From NCBI GenBank assembly GCA_900766245.1, contig CAAFUR010000015.1, positions 9,825-73,824 of the forward strand: DNA of 64,000 nucleotides, in the 5' to 3' direction. The position numbers were made by a program, and so were the translations under genes. This stretch comes from Veillonellaceae bacterium (lineage in GTDB: Bacteria > Bacillota > Negativicutes > Veillonellales > Veillonellaceae). Below, piece after piece: positions 53,056-62,406 of this stretch; the stretch's first letter is position 1; the number at the start of each line of letters is the position of its first letter. Below the pieces are notes generated by a model that searched no databases, was not told where the DNA came from, and saw nothing but the letters and a program-made list of their open reading frames with translations.

Positions 53056-53295
53056 GGGGGCTTATTCGGAGGGGGAATGGGATAATGTAGTATATTTACT
53101 ATTATCTTTTCTTCCAAAGATGATTAGTAGTTAACTCCCCTCTATTTTTCTTATATCATAGGCATGTATCGTTTCGATATCTGTAGGACTCCTATCCATA
53201 TCATACAAAATATTTTTTTAATATTTTTCTTATTTTTATATATACAAATACAATTTACTAGTAGTATGACTAAATGTAATAGATACTAAAGTTCA

Positions 53296-53916
53296 CTAGA
53301 AGAAGGTATCTTGTGTGCCGCTTTGTTTGACTTCCATTTGGGCCCGTCGTTCATCGGTGATAAAGGAGTCTGTTTTCATGTTAATGACATGCAACAAGCC
53401 TCGCATAGAATCTACACCTTTTTCTTTCGCTGCTGCAATGGCTACTTTAGCACATACTTCAGAGTCGTCCAAGGCATTGTGATGATTAAATGTAATTCCT
53501 AAAAATCCACCCAATGTATTTAATTTATGATTCACCAAATCAGGCCATACTTTTCGTGTTATGCGGACGGTGCAAGTATATTCTAAATCAGGCCATTCAA
53601 TATTGTAGTGGTCCAAGGTGGCACGTAACACGTCGATGTCGAACTTCGCATTGTGTGCTACTAACAGTTTACCTTTTAAATGGTTATTATAAATCGCCGG
53701 CCACAACTGATCAAAGGTAGGCTTATTCAACACTTCTTCCGGTTGGATACCATGGATACCAATGAACTCTTGGTTGAACTGCATCACTGGGGGCTTGATT
53801 AAACTATAGCCACGTTTTGTGATCCGTCCATCTTCCACAGTCACCACAGCTAAGGAAATAGCACTATTCTTACTTTCATTAGCCGTTTCAAAGTCTAAGG
53901 CCACAAAATTTAACAT
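53296..53916 (-). CDS. DnaQ-like 3'-5' exonuclease
   Basis: A 206-residue DEDDh exonuclease domain with little else. ExoI is ALDFETAN (D and E), ExoII is AHNAKFDIDVL and ExoIII is HHNALDDSEVCA (His and Asp). GIHGIQPEEV lies between the first two. It resembles the proofreading domain of PolC and stand-alone epsilon-like proteins; the substrate, DNA or RNA, is not shown. Confidence 0.92.
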   Translation of the reverse strand: MLNFVALDFETANESKNSAISLAVVTVEDGRITKRGYSLIKPPVMQFNQEFIGIHGIQPEEVLNKPTFDQLWPAIYNNHLKGKLLVAHNAKFDIDVLRATLDHYNIEWPDLEYTCTVRITRKVWPDLVNHKLNTLGGFLGITFNHHNALDDSEVCAKVAIAAAKEKGVDSMRGLLHVINMKTDSFITDERRAQMEVKQSGTQDTFF

Positions 53917-53960
53917 ATATCCTCCTCACGCAAGATTTTGAAATCTGCGATTACATCAAG

Positions 53961-53992
53961 AAAAAGCAGATGCATCATAGCATCTGCTTTTA
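53961..53992 (-). terminator. Terminator after the glutaredoxin-like gene
   Basis: AAAAAGCAGATGC (53961-53973) and GCATCTGCTTTT (53980-53991), 12-bp stem, 6-nt loop, T-rich on both sides. It ends the gene at 54025 before the exonuclease gene. Confidence 0.9.
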
Positions 53993-54024
53993 TTATATAG
54001 TATTTTTAATGAAAGTAAAATCGA

Positions 54025-54303
54025 TTATTGAATCGCTTTCTCAAACACTGCTTTGATTAAAGATTTTGTTTGTTCGTAGCTTTCACCAGGTTGTGCTTCA
54101 TATTGTTTGTCCAAATCAAACCACAAATTTGGATAGTATTCGTATGGATGTGTTTTGAACAATTCTACAGCATCTTGATCTTCTACCCAGTTAATTTTGA
54201 TTTCTTTGAACGCAGGGTTTTCTGCTTGCAATTCTTCGATAGCGCGGAATGCGTTAGCGCAATATGGACAATGATGTAAATGGAAGCCTAAAATTTCTTT
54301 CAT
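54025..54303 (-). CDS. Glutaredoxin-like protein
   Basis: A 92-residue thioredoxin-fold protein with the redox motif HCPYC at residues 11-15, spaced after one beta strand (EILGFHLHH). A cis-Pro-like YYPNLWFD segment follows. CPYC is the glutaredoxin motif, but glutathione use is uncertain in this lineage, so it may serve as a general thiol oxidoreductase. Single gene with its own terminator. Confidence 0.86.
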   Translation of the reverse strand: MKEILGFHLHHCPYCANAFRAIEELQAENPAFKEIKINWVEDQDAVELFKTHPYEYYPNLWFDLDKQYEAQPGESYEQTKSLIKAVFEKAIQ

Positions 54304-54389
54304 AGTATACTCCTTTCATCGAATCGATATATTATATCGAATTTATTCAATTATAAGATTAGTATACCACAAGAAAATTCATGTTGCAA

Positions 54390-54545
54390 CTATAAGCCAG
54401 CGTGGTATGTCAAAATTGCAGTCCAAGATGTATGAATCCAACTAGACACATCAACCTTTGTCTGTAGTGCAACGACTAAAAACATGGCTCCTGTAATTAC
54501 GGTTGCAGCAGTACTGCTCATAATCGCATCAATTCGTTCTAACAT
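54390..54545 (-). CDS. Small membrane protein of 51 residues
   Basis: A short frame starting MLERIDAIMSSTAATVITGA, with one hydrophobic stretch (ATVITGAMFLVVALQ) and a C-terminal WIHTSWTAILTYHAGL. AGAGGATG lies 7 nt before the ATG at 54543-54545. The stop is at 54390. I know no family. Its frame is open in an otherwise gene-free gap, with a proper ribosome site, which supports it being real. Confidence 0.55.
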   Translation of the reverse strand: MLERIDAIMSSTAATVITGAMFLVVALQTKVDVSSWIHTSWTAILTYHAGL

Positions 54546-54685
54546 AAGAACACATCCTCTCTAATCTCTTACTTTATACGACTGAAAGTCATCACTATAC
54601 CCAGTCTTTGTAGTAGATGCTCTCAGTTAAAAATCTAAACTATCTTTCATAACAACAAAGATATGAAACACTTTGTCACTTATGA

Positions 54686-54700
54686 TATACTATTAGTATA
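54686..54700. promoter_or_regulatory. Palindrome upstream of the TetR gene, possible operator
   Basis: TATACTATTAGTATA is a perfect 15-bp palindrome about a single central base, 126 bp before the regulator's start. TetR proteins often repress their own promoters at such sites. A TTGACA is just downstream at 54716. Confidence 0.4.
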
Positions 54701-54825
54701 GTGAAATAAAAAGATTTGACAAGAATCACTTTTTCTACTTTGTTATTTACGAAACATATATAGAAAAGTATCCTATATTGAACAAGTATCTCATTTTGTT
54801 TGATTCATATATGTAAGGAGGAATT

Positions 54826-55404
54826 ATGGATAAACGACAAATGAAAACTAGAAAAGCTATTTTCGACGCCTTTGTTAGGATTTTAGAACATAAAAATTAT
54901 AATGCTATCATCGTGCAAGACATTATCGATGAAGCCCTCATTGGCCGTAGTACATTTTACGCACACTTTGAAACAAAAGAAGATCTATTAGAGGCCTTGT
55001 GCCAAGAACTATTCTCCCATATTATCGACACTGCATCAGACTTCTCCCATGCTCATGGCTTATATAAAAACAGCCACATCAAGGAAGCTATCTTCCTCCA
55101 TATCTTGCAGCATTTAGAGGACAACGATAATAATATTTTAGGTCTTCTTTCCTGTGAAAGTAATGAACTCTTCCTACGTCATTTCAAGAGCAGTCTGAAA
55201 GAACTCATCCAAAGTCATTTCTTAAATAATCAAACTTGTCCACACAACAATATCCCTCATGATTTTATCTCTAATCACATTGCAGGATCTTTTGTAGAAA
55301 TGGTTCTTTGGTGGCTGGAAACTGGTCGAGAGTATTCCATTGAAGACATGTCACGATACTTTTACCATATTACAGAACCACTGATTTTGGAACATCAGCA
55401 TTAA
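54826..55404 (+). CDS. TetR/AcrR-family transcriptional regulator
   Basis: A 192-residue regulator. The N-terminal helix-turn-helix is typical (KTRKAIFDAFVRILEHKNYNAIIVQDIIDEALIGRSTFYAHFETKEDLLEAL, residues 7-58). The C-terminal ligand domain is not diagnostic. It is convergent with the MATE pump gene, a possible target. AAGGAGG precedes the ATG. Confidence 0.92.
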   Translation: MDKRQMKTRKAIFDAFVRILEHKNYNAIIVQDIIDEALIGRSTFYAHFETKEDLLEALCQELFSHIIDTASDFSHAHGLYKNSHIKEAIFLHILQHLEDNDNNILGLLSCESNELFLRHFKSSLKELIQSHFLNNQTCPHNNIPHDFISNHIAGSFVEMVLWWLETGREYSIEDMSRYFYHITEPLILEHQH

Positions 55405-55423
55405 TACCATAAACAAACGCAAC

Positions 55424-55468
55424 AAGGCGCTACCTTAAGCAAATTCGCTCATCGGTAGCGCCTTTTTA
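55424..55468 (+). terminator. Terminator of the TetR gene
   Basis: AAGGCGCTACC (55424-55434) and GGTAGCGCC (55454-55462) with a 19-nt loop, then T6. Confidence 0.88.
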
Positions 55469-55607
55469 TAGTAATATCAACTGTATATGTTTTTAATTAT
55501 CATTAAGATATTCTTTATGGCATATTGTTGTGCCAACTAGAATGTAAAACATCTATCTACTATTGATTACGCTATTTTGTAAAACAGCAATTTTCATTAG
55601 AAACATA

Positions 55608-56930
55608 TTAGACCGCTAGGGAAAACCGTTTTTTTGCCAACGGCAAGAACAATACTAAAATGATAGATTCTATTAAGTACGTCAATACATAGGTCATCCA
55701 TATGCCATCATTACCGAATGGAGGAATCAAAAGTTCTTGCATGCCTACAAAGAAGACCACTGCAATGAACATCATATTCCGGATAGATGCAGTCTGACCA
55801 ATGCCATTGTACATACCATATAATAATAATCCTACTGCCGCACAGATAGGATAGAGCAATAGATAATAGGAATATTCTAAGGCCATCGTGTAAATCTCTG
55901 GTACTGAGGTCATAACCATAATGACATCATTACGGAATAGTCCTAACACGACTTCTACGATTACTACGTACACGGCTAAACAGACTAAAGATATTTTTAA
56001 GGTATCTTTCCAAAGCACTAAGTCACGTTTTCCAAATGCTTTTCCAGTAAATACGCTAACTCCGTTGGCCTGTCCATCTGTGAAGTATGCCATGATGAAG
56101 ATAATCTCCAAGATGACCGCATTCGTCGCTAGTACATCACTGCCCATAGCACTGCCTGCTTTGGCAAACAAGTTGTTTATGGTCAACAAACAAAATGTAC
56201 GAAGCATAAGGTCTGTGTTGACTTTCATGATAGATAGGAATGGTTTTACCCGTTTTAAGGTATTCCACATATGGGACGTTAGGTCTAACCGTTCACGAAC
56301 TAAATACATAGCCCCAAGTCCCACTAAGGACGCATAAATTTGGGAAATCAAGGATGCCCAGGCTACCCCTTTCACACCGAATCCAAAGCCAAAAACGAAC
56401 AGGAAGGACAAGGCGATGTTAAGCAAGTTCATAGAGATTTGCATAATCATGGTAGCACGAATCATCATCTGTCCCATAAGCCAGCCTAAAGTCACATAAT
56501 TGACCAATACGAAAGGAGCTCCCCAGATTAAAATATCTGTATAATCCGCCATCAAAGCGATTACCTCTGGATCTGGGTGCATAAAACTAGCGTAGTAATC
56601 GAATATCCAAGGATAGCCAATGAGAAAGGCTACGCTAATGAGTAAGGCAATGATAAGAGGTCGGAAGAAACTAAGGGATGTACTTTCCTTCGATTGTTCT
56701 CCCAAAGCCTGTGCAGAAAACACCGTGGTGGCTACCCTCAAAAAGCCAAAGAGCCAATACATATTGTTGAAAAAGATTACGCCTAGCGCCACCGCTGCGA
56801 TATACATAGCATTATCCATGTGCCCCATAATCGACGTATTCGCCGCCCCTAATAGAGGTTGGGTTACCGTAGAAATCATAAATGGAATTGTCACTTTTAA
56901 ATAGTCTTTATAGGTTAATCGTTCTTCCAT
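55608..56930 (-). CDS. MATE-family multidrug efflux transporter
   Basis: A 440-residue inner-membrane protein with 12 spans in two similar halves (YLKVTIPFMISTVTQPLLGAANTSIMGHM at the start; LATNAVILEIIFIMAYFTDGQANGVSVFTGKAFG at the start of the second half). MATE pumps export cationic drugs in exchange for H+ or Na+. The nearest match in memory is the DinF-like branch. The ATG at 56928-56930 with TGAGGG is chosen over a start 16 codons upstream. Confidence 0.92.
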   Translation of the reverse strand: MEERLTYKDYLKVTIPFMISTVTQPLLGAANTSIMGHMDNAMYIAAVALGVIFFNNMYWLFGFLRVATTVFSAQALGEQSKESTSLSFFRPLIIALLISVAFLIGYPWIFDYYASFMHPDPEVIALMADYTDILIWGAPFVLVNYVTLGWLMGQMMIRATMIMQISMNLLNIALSFLFVFGFGFGVKGVAWASLISQIYASLVGLGAMYLVRERLDLTSHMWNTLKRVKPFLSIMKVNTDLMLRTFCLLTINNLFAKAGSAMGSDVLATNAVILEIIFIMAYFTDGQANGVSVFTGKAFGKRDLVLWKDTLKISLVCLAVYVVIVEVVLGLFRNDVIMVMTSVPEIYTMALEYSYYLLLYPICAAVGLLLYGMYNGIGQTASIRNMMFIAVVFFVGMQELLIPPFGNDGIWMTYVLTYLIESIILVLFLPLAKKRFSLAV

Positions 56931-57112
56931 AGTACCCTCATAAAAAGAGAGCCCCTTACGGTGCTCCCCTTGAAACATTCTATTCTAACACCATTCGATA
57001 TAATCATTTTATCAAAACGTGTTCACGTATAACAAATATCCATTATTCATAGATTTTATACAACTTTGCAAAACAATCTATTCAGTTGTTGAATCCTGCC
57101 GTCACCAACTGA

Positions 57113-57886
57113 TTAGCGCTCTAAATTATAAACCGCGCTTAATAATTGTTTTGTATACGGATGCTGCGCCTCTGCTAAGGCATCTCCATTCAGGCGTTCT
57201 ACCACTTCCCCTTTATACATGACCACAACTTTGTGGCAGAATAAATGGACTAATGCCAAATCATGGCAAATAAATAGGTAGGTAATGCCTTTTTCTTTTT
57301 GTAACCGTACCAATAGCTCGATGATTGTATCTTGTACAGATACATCTAGAGCACTCGTGGCTTCATCGCAAACGATAATTTCTGGTTCTAATGCTAATGC
57401 TCTAGCAATAGCCACACGTTGCCGTTGCCCGCCACTCATATTATTCGGATATCGGTCTGCAAAATCTTCTGGTAAATCTACCATTTTTAACAATTCTCTA
57501 GCTTTCGCATCTACATCTGCTTTGCTAATGAGATCAAAGTTACGCAATGGTTCACAAATGATGTCACGCACTTTCATCTTCGGATTGAAAGCGGCTGTTG
57601 GATCTTGGAATACCATTTGAATATGACGATAATTTTGGCGTTTTTCTTCACCTGTTAATTTCGTAATATCTTTACCTCGGAAAATAACAGAGCCAGATGT
57701 AGGCGCATGCATATTCATAATAGTCTTCACCAAGGTAGACTTACCACACCCAGACTCCCCTACGATAGCTAAGGTTTCGCCTCGCTCTACATCGATAGAA
57801 ATGCCATTACATGCACGCAAGGTAGAACCGTCAGCGAGAGGAAATTCTTTCACAATATCTTGAATTTGCATAATAATCTCAGACAT
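57113..57886 (-). CDS. Peptide/nickel-type ABC transporter ATP-binding protein (OppF/DppF type)
   Basis: A 257-residue ATPase with Walker A GESGCGKST, signature MSGGQRQRVAIARAL and Walker B IIVCDEATSALD. C-terminal HPYTKQLLSAV is typical of the OppD/F family. The ATG at 57884-57886 overlaps the upstream ATPase stop by 8 bp. Last gene of the five-gene transporter. Confidence 0.93.
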   Translation of the reverse strand: MSEIIMQIQDIVKEFPLADGSTLRACNGISIDVERGETLAIVGESGCGKSTLVKTIMNMHAPTSGSVIFRGKDITKLTGEEKRQNYRHIQMVFQDPTAAFNPKMKVRDIICEPLRNFDLISKADVDAKARELLKMVDLPEDFADRYPNNMSGGQRQRVAIARALALEPEIIVCDEATSALDVSVQDTIIELLVRLQKEKGITYLFICHDLALVHLFCHKVVVMYKGEVVERLNGDALAEAQHPYTKQLLSAVYNLER

Positions 57887-58670
57887 AGCGTTTTCCTCCA
57901 ATTTCTGGCACAGCATTGAGTAATTGTTTCGTATACTCCGCTTGTGGGTTGCGAATGATTTCCTCAGCTGGACCATATTCCACCACAGCCCCTTGTTTCA
58001 TCACCATGATTTTATCAGACATATGAGCTGCTACGCCAATATTATGAGTGACAATAATCATGGAAGTTTTATTTTCACGGTTAATGCGCAATAATTCTTC
58101 TACAATTTGCGCTTGTGTTGTTACATCTAGGGCTGATGTAGGTTCATCTCCCAATAATAACTTAGGAGAGAATGTGATGGCCATGGCAATCCCAACACGT
58201 TGGCGCATACCACCACTGAGTTCAAATGGATAGGACTTCATGATGGCCTCAGGATGTGGCAAATTGGTGAGCGCCAACATTTCGATAGCTTTTGCCTCTG
58301 CCTCTTGTTTAGACATCGTGCTATGCAATTGAATGAACTCTACAAATTGTTTGCCAATCGTTTGGATAGGATTCATCATATTGCCACTATCTTGGAAAAT
58401 CATAGCAATGTGATTGCCCCGCAAATCCAACCAATCCTTTGTGGAAAACCCTAATAAGTCTTGCCCATCAAAGGTAATACTCCCTTCAGACACACGACCT
58501 GTATTTGGTAATACACCTAGCAATGCACGGATGACCGTTGTCTTACCACTGCCGGACTCCCCCACAATGGAAACTATCTCCCCTTCTGCTAGATCTAAGT
58601 TAACCCCTGCAATCGTAGGATTTGAATTATTTCCGTAGGTAACGGCTAAATTTTTAATACTAAGTAACAT
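57879..58670 (-). CDS. Peptide/nickel-type ABC transporter ATP-binding protein (OppD/DppD type)
   Basis: A 263-residue ATPase: Walker A GESGSGKTT, signature LSGGMRQRVGIAMAI, Walker B LLLGDEPTSALD, and EYTKQLLNAVPE at the end. The pair of different ATPases (this and the next) forms the motor for the two permeases. 105 bp separate it from the substrate-binding protein gene and contain a strong hairpin. Confidence 0.93.
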   Translation of the reverse strand: MLLSIKNLAVTYGNNSNPTIAGVNLDLAEGEIVSIVGESGSGKTTVIRALLGVLPNTGRVSEGSITFDGQDLLGFSTKDWLDLRGNHIAMIFQDSGNMMNPIQTIGKQFVEFIQLHSTMSKQEAEAKAIEMLALTNLPHPEAIMKSYPFELSGGMRQRVGIAMAITFSPKLLLGDEPTSALDVTTQAQIVEELLRINRENKTSMIIVTHNIGVAAHMSDKIMVMKQGAVVEYGPAEEIIRNPQAEYTKQLLNAVPEIGGKRYV

Positions 58671-58724
58671 ATAGATCCTTTCTGACTATTTCGTGAGTAT
58701 GGTACTGAAAGTTACTGCTACATG

Positions 58725-58758
58725 CAACAAGGGGAGGCACAGTGCCTCCCGATTGTTG
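58725..58758 (-). other. Intercistronic hairpin after the substrate-binding protein gene
   Basis: On the minus strand CAACAA and GGGAGGCAC pair with GTGCCTCCC and TTGTTG, a long GC-rich stem with a small bulge and almost no loop. No T run follows, so it is more likely an mRNA-stabilising or processing element that raises binding-protein yield relative to the two ATPases. Confidence 0.7.
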
Positions 58759-58775
58759 CGGACATCTACAAAGGA

Positions 58776-60359
58776 TTATTTTGCTGGTTTAATATTTTTC
58801 GTCAACCAGTAGTAGTCTGTTGGGTACATCACTACATTTGTTAACCAATTTTTATTGACAATATTTGCTTTAGCGTAACCTAAGAACAATGCCGCACCAT
58901 CATCCAATAAGATTTGTTGTGCTTCGATAATTAAGCTTCGACGTTTAGATTTGTCGAATTCAACTGCTAATTGATCCATGATGGCATCGAATTTAGGATT
59001 GCTGTAACCAGAACCATTTTGAGGGTTTTCACCATTCAAGTTAGTTTTCCAGTACCATTTCAAGAAGATTTCTGGGTCACCAGTGTTCGCTGTTATGGTG
59101 TTGGAAATCAACAAGTCATAGTCGCCATCGATACCCATTTTATCTAGTAAATTATAGTCAACAGTTTCAATATTTACTTTAATACCGATTTTTTTCATAT
59201 CGGATTGAACGCCTTCTGCATAGATTGGAAGCTCTTGACGACTGTTGTAAACTACGAAACGTACTTCTAAGTTTTTGCCGTCTTTATCTACATAACCGTC
59301 TCCATTAGTATCTTTCCAGCCAGCTTCTGCCAACAATTGTTTGGAACGTTCAGGATTGTATGCATTAGGGTCTTTCAACTCATCGAAACCATAATCCAAG
59401 CTTGGTGGAATTGGAGCTTTACCAGGAATGAACGTACCTTTCAGCAATACTTCGTTGTAGGATTTACGGTCAGTACCACTGATAAAGGCAGCACGCACTT
59501 TTGGATCACCTAATACACCTTTTTGGTTAATACGAGCTAATACTGTACGCAAGGATGCCATTTCTTCTACGTTGAATTTGCTGTCATTACGCAAAGTTTC
59601 AATGTCGCCAGCAGCGATGTTAACTGCCACATCTACGTCGCCGTTTTGCAATGCTAAGGCACGAGTTGTAGGGTCATCGATGGATGGGAATTCTACCGTT
59701 TTGAAAGGAACTTCCCCATCCCAGTAGTTTTCGTTAGCCTCTACCACTGCTTTTTCTTTAGTGAAGGATTTCACTTTGTATGGGCCAGTACCGATAGGAC
59801 CTTCTTTCGCGAAGTTACGGCCAGCTTTTTCAGCGGACACATCTACGATGATAAATAATGGGTCAGCCAAGAAACCAGGCACATTTGGATAGGCTTTATC
59901 AGTAGTGATAATCAAGTTTTGACCTTCTGCTTTGATATCTGTGTATTGGAAGAATGTAAAAGCACGTTTATTTTTCTCAAACGAACGCTCAATGGATGCT
60001 TTTACCGCTTCAGCAGTCACTTTATTGCCATTGGAGAATTTAGCTTTGTCGTTGATTTTAAAAGTCCAAGTCATTTTATCGTCAGATACAGACCAGCTTT
60101 CCGCCAACCAAGGTTGTGTATTCATTTTTTCATCGAATTTAACTAATGTTTCACCAATACCGTAACGCATAACTGTCCAACCGAAGTAGTTTTGTGTTGT
60201 CTCCAATGTGTCTGCGAAGTTTGTAACCCCAAATTTTAACACACTTTTGTCAGCTGGTGCCGCATTGTCGTTACCACAACCTGCCATCACACCTAACGCC
60301 GCTACTGCCATAACACCAAATGTAGCATTACGAAGCCATTTTTTCCAACTTTGTTTCAT
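58776..60359 (-). CDS. Family-5 substrate-binding lipoprotein of the ABC transporter
   Basis: A 527-residue SBP_bac_5 protein. Its signal peptide ends in the lipobox GVMAGCGN. The body has LAESWSVSDDKMTWTFKINDKAKFSNGNKVTAEAVKASIERS, GPIGTGPYKVKSF, LLAEAGWKDTNGDGYVDKDGKNLEVRF and IEAQQILLDDGAALFLGYA, all standard for the OppA/DppA/NikA group. The opening (NYFGWTVMRYGIGETLVKFD) and lack of a peptide-pocket motif I can name leave nickel or metallophore, peptide and other solutes open. Start at 60357-60359 with AAAGGA. Confidence 0.9.
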   Translation of the reverse strand: MKQSWKKWLRNATFGVMAVAALGVMAGCGNDNAAPADKSVLKFGVTNFADTLETTQNYFGWTVMRYGIGETLVKFDEKMNTQPWLAESWSVSDDKMTWTFKINDKAKFSNGNKVTAEAVKASIERSFEKNKRAFTFFQYTDIKAEGQNLIITTDKAYPNVPGFLADPLFIIVDVSAEKAGRNFAKEGPIGTGPYKVKSFTKEKAVVEANENYWDGEVPFKTVEFPSIDDPTTRALALQNGDVDVAVNIAAGDIETLRNDSKFNVEEMASLRTVLARINQKGVLGDPKVRAAFISGTDRKSYNEVLLKGTFIPGKAPIPPSLDYGFDELKDPNAYNPERSKQLLAEAGWKDTNGDGYVDKDGKNLEVRFVVYNSRQELPIYAEGVQSDMKKIGIKVNIETVDYNLLDKMGIDGDYDLLISNTITANTGDPEIFLKWYWKTNLNGENPQNGSGYSNPKFDAIMDQLAVEFDKSKRRSLIIEAQQILLDDGAALFLGYAKANIVNKNWLTNVVMYPTDYYWLTKNIKPAK

Positions 60360-60396
60360 CTTAAGTTCCTTTCTATAAAACTTAACTACTAACACA

Positions 60397-61224
60397 TTAA
60401 TGTGAATCTTTACTACGTGGATCTAAGATATCCCGCAGCGAATCGCCCCATAAATTGAAGATGGTCACCACAATGAAAATGGCCATCCCTGGATATAACA
60501 TCAATTCTGGTGACGATAAAATATATTGACGGTTCTCATTGAGCATTAAACCCCATTCTGGCGTCGGAGGCTGTGCCCCAAAGCCCAAGAAGGAAAGTCC
60601 CGCAACTTCCATCATCATAGTCCCAATATCCATAGCCCCTGTGATAACAATCAGAGGCAGAACATTCGGTAAAATATGGCGCCATAAAATGGTCATTTGT
60701 TTTGTTCCATTCACTCTGGCTGCCGCAATAAAATCGTTATGGCGAAGTTTGATCACGGCAGAACGGGTCATTCGTGCATATTTCGCCCAGCTCACCACCA
60801 CGAGAGCCAAGATAGCATTGATGGCGCTACCACCCATAATGCCGGCAATGGCAATGGCCAATACCACCCCTGGAAAGGATAACATAATATCTGTAAAGCG
60901 CATCAATACAAGCTCTACTTTACCTCCAAAAAATCCAGACAAAATTCCCACTACTGTACCAACAATGGCTGTTAGAATTACTAGAATCATTGTCATGAAC
61001 AAGGAAGTTTGTGTACCATAAATGATACGGGAGAACGTGTCACGCCCTAATTTATCTGTCCCCATCAGATGTTCCGCAGAGGGCTTTAAGAAAGCTTTTG
61101 ACATATCTGCATTGAACGCATCATGTGGTGTGATATAGGGAGCAAATATAGCAATTCCTACTACGATAGCCACTAAGAGGGAGTAGAAAGAAAAGCGTTT
61201 GTGTTGCAAAATAAATTCTTTCAT
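60397..61224 (-). CDS. ABC transporter permease (DppC/NikC type)
   Basis: A 275-residue inner-membrane permease with six spans. The N-terminal segment includes HLMGTDKLGRDTFSRIIYGTQTSL, diagnostic of the DppC/OppC/NikC group, and the cytoplasmic EAA loop is FIAAARVNGTKQMTILWRHILPNVLP. It begins 1 bp after the DppB-type gene stop. Confidence 0.92.
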   Translation of the reverse strand: MKEFILQHKRFSFYSLLVAIVVGIAIFAPYITPHDAFNADMSKAFLKPSAEHLMGTDKLGRDTFSRIIYGTQTSLFMTMILVILTAIVGTVVGILSGFFGGKVELVLMRFTDIMLSFPGVVLAIAIAGIMGGSAINAILALVVVSWAKYARMTRSAVIKLRHNDFIAAARVNGTKQMTILWRHILPNVLPLIVITGAMDIGTMMMEVAGLSFLGFGAQPPTPEWGLMLNENRQYILSSPELMLYPGMAIFIVVTIFNLWGDSLRDILDPRSKDSH

Positions 61225-61225
61225 C

Positions 61226-62158
61226 TTATCCCCTCCCTTTCAACCGTGGATCTAATATAGAGTAGGACAAATCTACTAAGAAGTTGACGGCTGTATAAAT
61301 GAGAGCTACCCATAATACGAAGCCTTCAATCAACGGATAGTCACGCATGGCAATGGAATAGACTGCCATTTTACCCATCCCTGGCCAAGCGAATACGATT
61401 TCAATCACCGCAGCCCCTGCCAAGAGCCAACCGACATGCATACCCATGATCGTTATCAATGGTAATATAGCATTGGGCAATACATGTTTCCACAAAATTT
61501 GAGATTCACTCATACCACGTGCACGAGCCCCCATCACATAATCTTGATGCAATTCTTCAATGATGACAGTCCGCACTTGGCGCGTAAACTTTGCAGACAT
61601 AACGCAAGCCAATGTGATAGCCGGTAAAATCAAAGCTTTAAAACTGATTGCCGACGTAGCAATCGGCACCAAGTGCAATTTAAAACCGAAGATGTACAGC
61701 AGAATCATGCCTAACCAGAAACTAGGCATTGATACATTCACAAAAGCAAAGAATCGAATGATAAAGTCTGGCAGTTTATTGGCTTTCACAGCCGAATAAA
61801 TCCCCATTGGTATGGAAATGAGTACATTTAGTGCAAAGGCTGACACTGCTAATAAAGCCGTAGCGCCCAAGCCTTCTAATAATTTGTCGGTCACTGGTTT
61901 TTTCCCTGAATAGGAAATCCCCAAGTCACCTTGTACGGCACCTGCTACCCAGTGCACATACTGTTCCATAAATGGCCTATCTAAGCCCATCTCTTTTCGT
62001 GTAGCCTCAATCATTTCCTGCGACACAATAGTGTCCCCTGCTTCTAACACCATCAAAGCTGGATCCCCAGGAGCAATGTAGGTCAAGCAAAACGTCAGAA
62101 ACGTAACACCAATTAATGTAATTAGCAATTGTGACACCTTACTTAGTATAGTTTTCAA
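61226..62158 (-). CDS. ABC transporter permease (DppB/NikB type)
   Basis: A 310-residue permease. Typical parts are LITLIGVTFLTFCLTYIAPGDPA, the EAA loop YVMGARARGMSESQILWKHVLPNAILP and WPGMGKMAVYSIAMRDYPLIEGFVL. First gene of the operon DppB-DppC-SBP-DppD-DppF. The gene is preceded by a leader of about 240 nt with a terminator hairpin. Confidence 0.92.
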   Translation of the reverse strand: MKTILSKVSQLLITLIGVTFLTFCLTYIAPGDPALMVLEAGDTIVSQEMIEATRKEMGLDRPFMEQYVHWVAGAVQGDLGISYSGKKPVTDKLLEGLGATALLAVSAFALNVLISIPMGIYSAVKANKLPDFIIRFFAFVNVSMPSFWLGMILLYIFGFKLHLVPIATSAISFKALILPAITLACVMSAKFTRQVRTVIIEELHQDYVMGARARGMSESQILWKHVLPNAILPLITIMGMHVGWLLAGAAVIEIVFAWPGMGKMAVYSIAMRDYPLIEGFVLWVALIYTAVNFLVDLSYSILDPRLKGRG

Positions 62159-62228
62159 TCATCCACATCCTTCCCTTAAAATTAGTGAGCATGCATTCAT
62201 ATTTTCAATAAATACCCAAAAGAAAAAA

Positions 62229-62246
62229 CCACCCTTTGGGTGGATC
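62229..62246 (-). terminator. Intrinsic terminator inside the leader of the ABC operon
   Basis: On the minus strand CCACCC, loop AAA, GGGTGG, then TTTTTTCTTTT. It lies 70 bp before the first gene and about 155 nt after the predicted start of transcription, so it would end most transcripts before the operon unless relieved. Confidence 0.75.
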
Positions 62247-62400
62247 TACATTAAGTTAGCAAGGGCTATAGTTTAGACAATCTTGCTCCATCTTGCCCAT
62301 AACCCTATACAACTTTTAGCAATATCTCCCCCAAAATATTCTTCCCTTATTTAAGGTATTCATAGTCAATATCTACGCCCAACTATATTATAGATATTAC
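62247..62400 (-). promoter_or_regulatory. Structured 5' leader of the ABC operon, candidate attenuator
   Basis: Between the predicted promoter and the terminator, GGGTTATGG and CTATAGCCC can pair over nine positions (two G-U), with a GCAAGA...AGCAAGA segment between. I do not recognise a known riboswitch class. The lack of a start codon with ribosome site argues against a leader peptide, but that was judged by eye. Confidence 0.45.
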
Positions 62401-62406
62401 ATAAAT

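Noticed and set aside
62229..62246. T-box leader, because of GGGTGG in the terminator
   Set aside because: The conserved T-box sequence around GGGTGG with ACCGCG and a specifier loop is not found, and the operon is not an amino-acid or tRNA-synthetase one.
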